This document shows, one piece after another, positions 36,424 to 41,534 of a stretch of DNA of 41,534 nt. Origin of the DNA: Streptomyces sp. ISL-66. Its GTDB lineage: Bacteria > Actinomycetota > Actinomycetes > Streptomycetales > Streptomycetaceae. The position numbers and the translations under genes are program-made. The notes beneath the pieces are model-generated. The model made no database searches. It worked only from the letters and a program-made list of their open reading frames with translations, and was not told where the DNA came from. Numbering within the stretch: the first letter of the stretch is position 1; every line of letters starts with the position of its first letter. The DNA is taken from positions 1 to 41,534 of the forward strand of contig NZ_JAGGOW010000054.1 of NCBI RefSeq assembly GCF_018614135.1, read 5' to 3'.

Positions 36424-36798
36424 ATGGGAATCGAAGACTACGGCGGCGGCCCCGGCGCACAGCAGACCGGTGTCTTGGTCGTGACGACCAACGACGCCCC
36501 CGGCTACCGGGTCGAGCAGGTCATCGGCGAGGTCTTCGGACTCACCGTGCGCTCGCGCCACCTGGGCAGCCAGATCGGCGCGGGCCTGAAGTCGATGATC
36601 GGCGGCGAACTGAAGGGCCTCACCAAAACCCTGGTGGAGACCCGCAACCAGGCGATGGATCGGCTCATCGAGCAGGCGAAGGCACGCGGTGCGAACGCGG
36701 TGCTGATGATGCGGTTCGACGTCACGGAAGCCGCGGACGCGGGAACCGAGGTGTGCGCCTACGGCACGGCCGTCGTCCTGGTACCCGCGAGTACCTAA
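36424..36798 (+). CDS. YbjQ/UPF0145 family protein
   Basis: A 124-residue protein of the YbjQ (heavy-metal-binding-like, DUF74) family. It shows the pattern VTTNDAPGYRVEQVIGEVFGLTVRSRHLGSQIGAGLKSMIGGEL, the charged helix TLVETRNQAMDRLIEQAKARGANAVLMMRFD and a final strand pair. Such proteins form pentameric rings; their function is unresolved. It lies 48 bases after the response regulator in the same direction. Confidence 0.88.
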   Translation: MGIEDYGGGPGAQQTGVLVVTTNDAPGYRVEQVIGEVFGLTVRSRHLGSQIGAGLKSMIGGELKGLTKTLVETRNQAMDRLIEQAKARGANAVLMMRFDVTEAADAGTEVCAYGTAVVLVPAST

Positions 36799-36953
36799 GG
36801 GCACCCCCGGGCAGCCCTTGGTGCTGACGCCGCGACCCCGGTGAACCTTCCCGGCCACAGCACGACTGCTCTGGCCGGACCCATCGCCCGTGTGACCCCC
36901 CGGTCACATAAGTCCAGGACGGCGATCTGCTTTGTCCATGGGCCTGTAGTGCC

Positions 36954-36989
36954 GCGGTCCGCAAGCTGTCCAGTCAGTGAGCGGACCGC
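36954..36989. promoter_or_regulatory. 9-base inverted repeat upstream of the GH101 gene
   Basis: GCGGTCCGC (36954-36962) and GCGGACCGC (36981-36989) flank an 18-base spacer, 57 bases before the GH101 start codon. It could be an operator for the glycosidase or a terminator for the upstream gene. The AraC-type regulator at 40471-41361 is a candidate binder. Nothing else is evident in the gap 36799-37045. Confidence 0.4.
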
Positions 36990-37045
36990 CGGCCTCCATT
37001 GTCGCGCGGTCTTCCGCCTAGGAAGCGCCGACTCCCGGAGGTCCG

Positions 37046-40000
37046 ATGCGAACCCCACTCTGGCCGGCCGCGGCCGCGGTGGCCGGCCTGGTCGCCACCC
37101 TGGTCGTGGCCGTGCCCGCCGCCCCCGCCGCGGCGGCCGCGCCCGTGACGATCACCTCGCCCGAGCTGGCCGTGAGCGTGGACAGCGCCTTCCCCCGCGT
37201 CATCAGCTACACCCGGAGGACCACCGGGGACCTGCTGAACGGCAACGAGGACGCCATCGGCGCGATCGTGGTCAACGGGACCACCTACACCCCCACGGTC
37301 ACCTCCACGCCCTCGGCCGCCGCCGTCGACTACGCGCTGTCCTTCTCCGGAGTGACCGTCAGGGCCCGGCTCTCGGTGGCCGCTTCGGTCGTCGAATTCA
37401 AGGTCACCGCGATCGAGGACACGACCGCCCTGCGCGTACGGAGCTTCGCGATCCCGGGCCACAACCTCGTCAGCGTGCGCAGCGATCAGGCGGGCGCCGC
37501 GCTCTCCACGGCGAAGATGCACACCGCCACCACCGGCACCGGGGACACCTTCACCCCGGTCACGGCGAGCACCCCGGTCGACGCCTCCGCCACGACCGTC
37601 ATGTACGGCCTGGCCAACACCGGCAAACTCGCTGCCGCCATCGACTCCAACTCCTCCTACGACGCCCCCTCGGGCGGCACCGCCACCGAGAACGGCCGGA
37701 TCAGCAAGCAGGTCACCGACAAGGGCTCCTACCGGCGCGCGGGCCTGTGGAGCGGAGCCTGGCTCTACCGGGCCGCGGGCGCCGCGGACACCGATACCGA
37801 GCCGCTGCCCTACGCCCGGGTCGCGATCACCGCCGACCGCAACAACGACTCCACCGTCGACTGGCAGGACGCGGCCGTCGCCTACCGGGACATCTGGACC
37901 CCGCCCACCGGCTGGGAGCACACCGCCGACCGCGTCGTGCAGCGCATCCCCTTCAACTTCGCCTCCGCGGCCACCCACCCCTTCGCCGAGACCCTCGACG
38001 AGACCAAGCGGGTCAACCTGGCCACCGACGGCCTCGGCCAGTTCGTCCTCCTCAAGGGGTACGCCTCCGAGGGCCACGACTCGGCGCACATGGACTACAA
38101 GAACATCGGCTCCAAGCTCGGCGGCGCCACCGACCTGAACACCCTCACCACCGTCGGCCACGCCTACAACGCCGACTTCGGGGTGCACGTCAACGCCACC
38201 GAGGAGTACCCGGTCTCGGCCACCTTCGACCCGGCCCACCAGAGCGGCGGCCTCGGCTGGGACTGGCTCGACCAGTCGTACTACGTGGACACCCGCAAGG
38301 ACGGGCAGTCCGGCGGGCGCCTCAAGCGGTTGCAGGACCTCAAGGCGGCCGCCCCCGGGCTGGACTTCCTCTACGTGGACGTCTGGTACGGCGACGGCTA
38401 CGTCTCGCGCAAGCTGGAACGCGAGATCGGCGGCCTCGGCTACCAGCTCGCCACGGAGTTCCCCAACTCCATGACGGAGCAGTCGCTCTGGCACCACTGG
38501 GCGACCGACGTCAACTACGGCGGCACCGACCTCAAGGGCATCAACTCCAAGATCGCCCGCTTCATCGGCAACCACACCAAGGACGACTGGATCGCGGGCA
38601 ACGCACTGCTCGGCGGCGCCGAGATCACCGCGTACGAGGGCTGGCAGGGCAAGCGGGACTACACCGCCTTCCTCTCCACCACCTTCGCCACCAACCTGCC
38701 GACCAAGTACCTCCAGGAATCCCCGGTCGTGAAATGGCCCGCCGACTCGCTCACCCTCGCGAACGGCGCCACCGTCACCACCGCGGGCGGCACCCGCAAG
38801 ATCACCACCGGCGGCCGGACCGTCCTGAACGGCTCGGCGTACCTGCTGCCCCGCGACGGCAAGCTCTACCACTGGAACACCGCGGGCGGCTCCACCACCT
38901 GGACCCTGCCCGCCGGCTGGTCCTCGCCCAAGCTCTACAAACTGAGCGACACCGGGCGCCAGTTGGTCGGCGACCTCACCGTCACCGGCGGCCAGGTCAC
39001 CATCAACGCCACCGCCAAGACCGCCTACGTGGTCACCAACGGCGCGGCCCCCGCCCAGAGCGGCCCGAACTGGGGCGAGGGCACGCCCGTCAAGGACCCC
39101 TCCTTCTTCGCGGGCAACCTGAACGCCTGGACCGTCACCCAGGCCGGCGCCGCCGTCACCCGCAACGCCCAGGGCCAAAGCGAGCTCACGATGGCCCCGA
39201 ACACCGCACCCGCCGTCTCCCAGCAGCTCACCGGCCTCGCCCCCGGCACCTACGCCGCCTCCGTCTGGGTCTCCACCCCGGCCGGCCGGGTCACCACCCT
39301 CACCGTCACCCCGGCGGGCGGCGCCGCCGCCTCCGTCTACGCCGACTCCTCGACGCTGACCAACAGCCTGGGCGGGAGCGAGAAGAACACCACCAAGATG
39401 CAGCGGATGAAGGTGTTCTTCGACGTACCGGCGGGCCAGTCCACGGCCACCCTCAAACTGTCCGCGGCCTCCGGCTCCGGCACCGTCTACCTGGACGACG
39501 TCCGCGTGGTCCGCTCCGCCCGCACCCCGCTGAACGGCCACTACTTCACCGAGGACTTCGAGAACGTCGACGCGGGCTGGGGCCCCTTCGCCTTCGGCGG
39601 CGCCGGCGGATCGGCCACCGACCCGCGCACCCACATCGCCCAGCGCAACGCCCCGTACACCCAGGCGGGGTGGAGCGGGAAGCTCGTCGACGACGTGATC
39701 AGCGGCCAGAACTCCCTGAAGTCGCACGAGGAACGGCAGGGCCTGGTCTACCGGACCCTCCCGCAGACGCTGCGGCTCACGCCGGGGCGCTCGTACAAGG
39801 TCACCTTCGCCTACGAGAACGGCTTCAGCGGCGACTACCAGTTCATCACCGGCTCCGGCAGCACCGAGACGGCGACGGCGCTGAACCAGGCCCGTACGGC
39901 CACCACCTTCACCAAGACCTTCACCGCCGGGACCGACGCCTGGATCGGCGTACGGAAGGTGACGGGCGAAGGCTCCCACAACGAGGCCGACTTCATCCTC

Positions 40001-40483
40001 GACGACCTCGCCGTGGACGACCTCGGCACGGGCGGCGGCGGAGAACTCCTGGTCCCGCAGACCCAGATGAGCGTCAAGGCGGTCGACAGCCAGGAGACGG
40101 CCGGCGAGAACGGCGCCGCCGCCAACGTCCTGGACGGGGACGGCGCCACCATCTGGCACACCCAGTGGTACCAGGCCACCGCGCCGATGCCGCACGAGAT
40201 CACCCTCGACCTCGGCGCCTCGTACAACGTGTCCGCCCTGCACTACCTGCCCCGCCAGACGCAGAGCAACGGGCGCATCGCCGACTACCAGGTGCTCACC
40301 TCCACCGACGGGGCCACCTGGGGGACGGCGGCCGCCTCCGGCACCTTCGCGAACACCGCCGCCCAGCAGGACGTCGCTTTCACGGCGCGGACCGCCCGCT
40401 ACGTCAAACTCAAGGCCACGAAGGAGGTTTCGGGCAACCCGTGGACGGCCGTCGCCGAGCTCAACATCGGCTACCTGCCGTGA
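37046..40483 (+). CDS. Secreted endo-alpha-N-acetylgalactosaminidase (GH101) with CBM32-like module
   Basis: A 1145-residue secreted glycosidase that releases the core-1 disaccharide from mucin-type O-glycans. A signal peptide (about 1-32, AAAAAP cleavage region) is followed by a beta-sandwich domain. The catalytic barrel has nucleophile Asp445 in FLYVDVWYGDGY and acid/base Glu471 in LATEFPNS, matching the GH101 pair. Two carbohydrate-binding-like sandwiches (about 690-830 and 835-990) and a C-terminal F5/8-type (CBM32-like) domain follow (about 1010-1145, VLDGDGATIWHTQW, ARYVKLKA). GGAGG stands 4 bases before ATG 37046. GH101 is best known from host-associated bacteria, but streptomycetes also carry it, probably for glycoprotein scavenging. 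Its 3' end overlaps the convergent AraC gene by 13 bases. Confidence 0.93.
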   Translation: MRTPLWPAAAAVAGLVATLVVAVPAAPAAAAAPVTITSPELAVSVDSAFPRVISYTRRTTGDLLNGNEDAIGAIVVNGTTYTPTVTSTPSAAAVDYALSFSGVTVRARLSVAASVVEFKVTAIEDTTALRVRSFAIPGHNLVSVRSDQAGAALSTAKMHTATTGTGDTFTPVTASTPVDASATTVMYGLANTGKLAAAIDSNSSYDAPSGGTATENGRISKQVTDKGSYRRAGLWSGAWLYRAAGAADTDTEPLPYARVAITADRNNDSTVDWQDAAVAYRDIWTPPTGWEHTADRVVQRIPFNFASAATHPFAETLDETKRVNLATDGLGQFVLLKGYASEGHDSAHMDYKNIGSKLGGATDLNTLTTVGHAYNADFGVHVNATEEYPVSATFDPAHQSGGLGWDWLDQSYYVDTRKDGQSGGRLKRLQDLKAAAPGLDFLYVDVWYGDGYVSRKLEREIGGLGYQLATEFPNSMTEQSLWHHWATDVNYGGTDLKGINSKIARFIGNHTKDDWIAGNALLGGAEITAYEGWQGKRDYTAFLSTTFATNLPTKYLQESPVVKWPADSLTLANGATVTTAGGTRKITTGGRTVLNGSAYLLPRDGKLYHWNTAGGSTTWTLPAGWSSPKLYKLSDTGRQLVGDLTVTGGQVTINATAKTAYVVTNGAAPAQSGPNWGEGTPVKDPSFFAGNLNAWTVTQAGAAVTRNAQGQSELTMAPNTAPAVSQQLTGLAPGTYAASVWVSTPAGRVTTLTVTPAGGAAASVYADSSTLTNSLGGSEKNTTKMQRMKVFFDVPAGQSTATLKLSAASGSGTVYLDDVRVVRSARTPLNGHYFTEDFENVDAGWGPFAFGGAGGSATDPRTHIAQRNAPYTQAGWSGKLVDDVISGQNSLKSHEERQGLVYRTLPQTLRLTPGRSYKVTFAYENGFSGDYQFITGSGSTETATALNQARTATTFTKTFTAGTDAWIGVRKVTGEGSHNEADFILDDLAVDDLGTGGGGELLVPQTQMSVKAVDSQETAGENGAAANVLDGDGATIWHTQWYQATAPMPHEITLDLGASYNVSALHYLPRQTQSNGRIADYQVLTSTDGATWGTAAASGTFANTAAQQDVAFTARTARYVKLKATKEVSGNPWTAVAELNIGYLP

Positions 40484-41361
40484 CCCGGGCCATCCGGTGG
40501 CATCCCGGCCACCTGCCGGCCGGTCGCCCAGCGTGACACGGACTGCTGCTCGCGGAACCGGACCGGCGCCATGCCCACCCGGCGGCTGAAGAGCCGGCTG
40601 AAGTAGGCGGCGTCCTCGTAACCGACCCGCCGGGCGATCCCGGCGACCGGCAGGTCGGTCCGCGCCAGCAGTTCCTTCGCCCGGCTCAGGCGGATGCCGA
40701 GGAGGTACTCCTTGACCCCCTCCCCGGTAGTGCACCGCACCGCCCAGCGCAGCTGGGGCAGCGGCATCCCGAGCCGGGCGGCGTGCTCGGCCACCGATAT
40801 CGGCAGCAGCGCGTCCCGGGCCAGGGTGTCCATCACGGTGTCCCCGTGGACGGAGACCTCGGCCCGGGCGTAGCGCAGCGCGACGAGCAGCCCGTGCACG
40901 GCCGCCGCCGCCTCCACCTCCAGCAGCGGGCCGCCGAGCCGGGCCGCCCGTACGATCCCGTCGACCACGTGCCGGACCCCGGTCGTCCCGCTCAGCGGCA
41001 CCAGCGGCCGGTCCGGGGTGACGTAGCCGAGGTCGGTGTACGCCTCCACGCTGTGGCCGGCGAAGTCCACGAAGCACTCGTCCCAGCCGGTCTGCGGATC
41101 GGGCCCGTAGTGGTGTTCCACCCCCGGCACCAGCCACAGCAGCGCCGGGGCCGTCACCGGCTGCGGCGCCCGGCCGCCGTGGCTGAACCAGCCCCGGCCG
41201 GCGGAGACCACCACGGCGACGTGGTGGTCGAGCACGCGCGGCCCGACGACGGGCAGCATGCCCTGCTGCACCCCCACACCGAGGCACACCAGGCCGAGTC
41301 TGCGGTGATTCGCGGTGGGCGAGAAGTACCGCATCCAGCTGCTGTACGGGGGCGTTGCCAT
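40471..41361 (-). CDS. AraC-family transcriptional regulator
   Basis: A sugar-type AraC regulator. The N-terminal cupin-like sensing domain (GRGWFSHGGRAPQPVTAPALLWLVPGVEHHYGP) is followed by a C-terminal double HTH with KELLARTDLPVAGIARRVGYEDAAYFSRLFSRRVGMAPVRFRE, the family signature. ATG 41361 is given; TTG 41397, with GGAGG 10 bases upstream, is an alternative that adds 12 residues. It is convergent with and overlaps the GH101 gene, so local control of that glycosidase is plausible but unproven. Confidence 0.9.
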   Translation of the reverse strand: MATPPYSSWMRYFSPTANHRRLGLVCLGVGVQQGMLPVVGPRVLDHHVAVVVSAGRGWFSHGGRAPQPVTAPALLWLVPGVEHHYGPDPQTGWDECFVDFAGHSVEAYTDLGYVTPDRPLVPLSGTTGVRHVVDGIVRAARLGGPLLEVEAAAAVHGLLVALRYARAEVSVHGDTVMDTLARDALLPISVAEHAARLGMPLPQLRWAVRCTTGEGVKEYLLGIRLSRAKELLARTDLPVAGIARRVGYEDAAYFSRLFSRRVGMAPVRFREQQSVSRWATGRQVAGMPPDGPGHGR

Positions 41362-41437
41362 CTGCGGATTGTGATCCACGAGTCCCGGCGCGCTCAAGGG
41401 GCGGCCGCCTCCCGGGCGTTACGGGGCTTTCGCGCGG

Positions 41438-41534
41438 TCAGGGAGCCGGGGCGGCGGCCGTAGCGGCGGCCGGGGCCGCGGCCGGGGCGCCGAGCGGGGT
41501 GTCCGCCGGGGCGGCGACCGGGCCGGAGCGGGCC
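41438..41534 (-). CDS. C-terminal end of an Ala/Pro-rich protein (partial)
   Basis: The last 31 codons of a minus-strand gene that enters from the right edge and stops at 41438-41440. The visible end is Ala/Pro-rich (TPLGAPAAAPAAATAAAPAP) and looks like a disordered tail. The function cannot be inferred. Confidence 0.5.
   Translation of the reverse strand, partial: ARSGPVAAPADTPLGAPAAAPAAATAAAPAP

Overview
The window is very GC-rich with strongly GC-biased third codon positions. It has long intergenic regions, GTG starts and rare TTA leucine codons confined to a few genes. Together these point to a Streptomyces or close relative, probably a chromosome-arm region with specialised metabolism. 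No rRNA, tRNA, CRISPR, insertion sequence or phage gene was seen.

Region 1 (1-12674). Two large polyketide/PUFA-type synthase genes lie on the minus strand and overlap by a few bases. The first (2920-11298) carries two tandem nitronate-monooxygenase/PfaD-like barrels fused to KS-AT-ACP-KR. The second (start near 2927, running off the left edge) is KS-AT. A divergent LysR-type regulator (11781-12674) probably controls them through palindromic half-sites at 11664-11705. Both the large synthase and the regulator contain one TTA codon.

Region 2 (12776-19209). This holds a secreted propeller-like protein with a Pro-Thr repeat linker, a Fur-family repressor divergent from the catalase-peroxidase gene katG, a small lipoprotein and argG. 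The argG gene appears to be read from a leaderless promoter that overlaps an ARG-box-like palindrome.

Region 3 (19253-24958) is the most interesting part. It is a minus-strand operon-like cassette in the order M3 metallopeptidase, two tandem genes for the same 19-residue peptide (MSVAMTTRKASVAGQSHEG), two hairpins, a ThiF/MccB-like E1 enzyme with an N-terminal peptide-clamp-like domain, an isocitrate-lyase/PEP-mutase-family enzyme and an MFS exporter. The two peptide genes differ only at three synonymous third positions, and each has its own strong ribosome binding site and the same downstream hairpin. The layout (tiny peptide, hairpin, adenylating enzyme, exporter) resembles microcin C-type operons. 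The peptide ends in Glu-Gly rather than Asn, and the peptidase and lyase-family enzyme are extra. I read it as a candidate undescribed ribosomal-peptide (RiPP) system.

Region 4 (25274-32214). Mixed accessory genes: an SRPBCC protein, a RraA-like protein with an apparent single-base frameshift, a membrane Ser/Thr kinase with a ricin-like sensor and TTA as its second codon, an alpha/beta hydrolase preceded by a 17-codon ORF, a 2-oxoglutarate/iron oxygenase-like protein, a TDT-family membrane protein and a VOC protein.

Region 5 (32490-41534). An RNA-repair set (T4 Rnl1-like ligase, polynucleotide kinase-phosphatase, NYN-domain protein) is followed by an orphan LuxR-type response regulator and a YbjQ-family protein. 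Then come a secreted GH101 endo-alpha-N-acetylgalactosaminidase with a C-terminal carbohydrate-binding module, a convergent AraC regulator whose end overlaps it, and the 3' end of an Ala/Pro-rich gene at the right edge.
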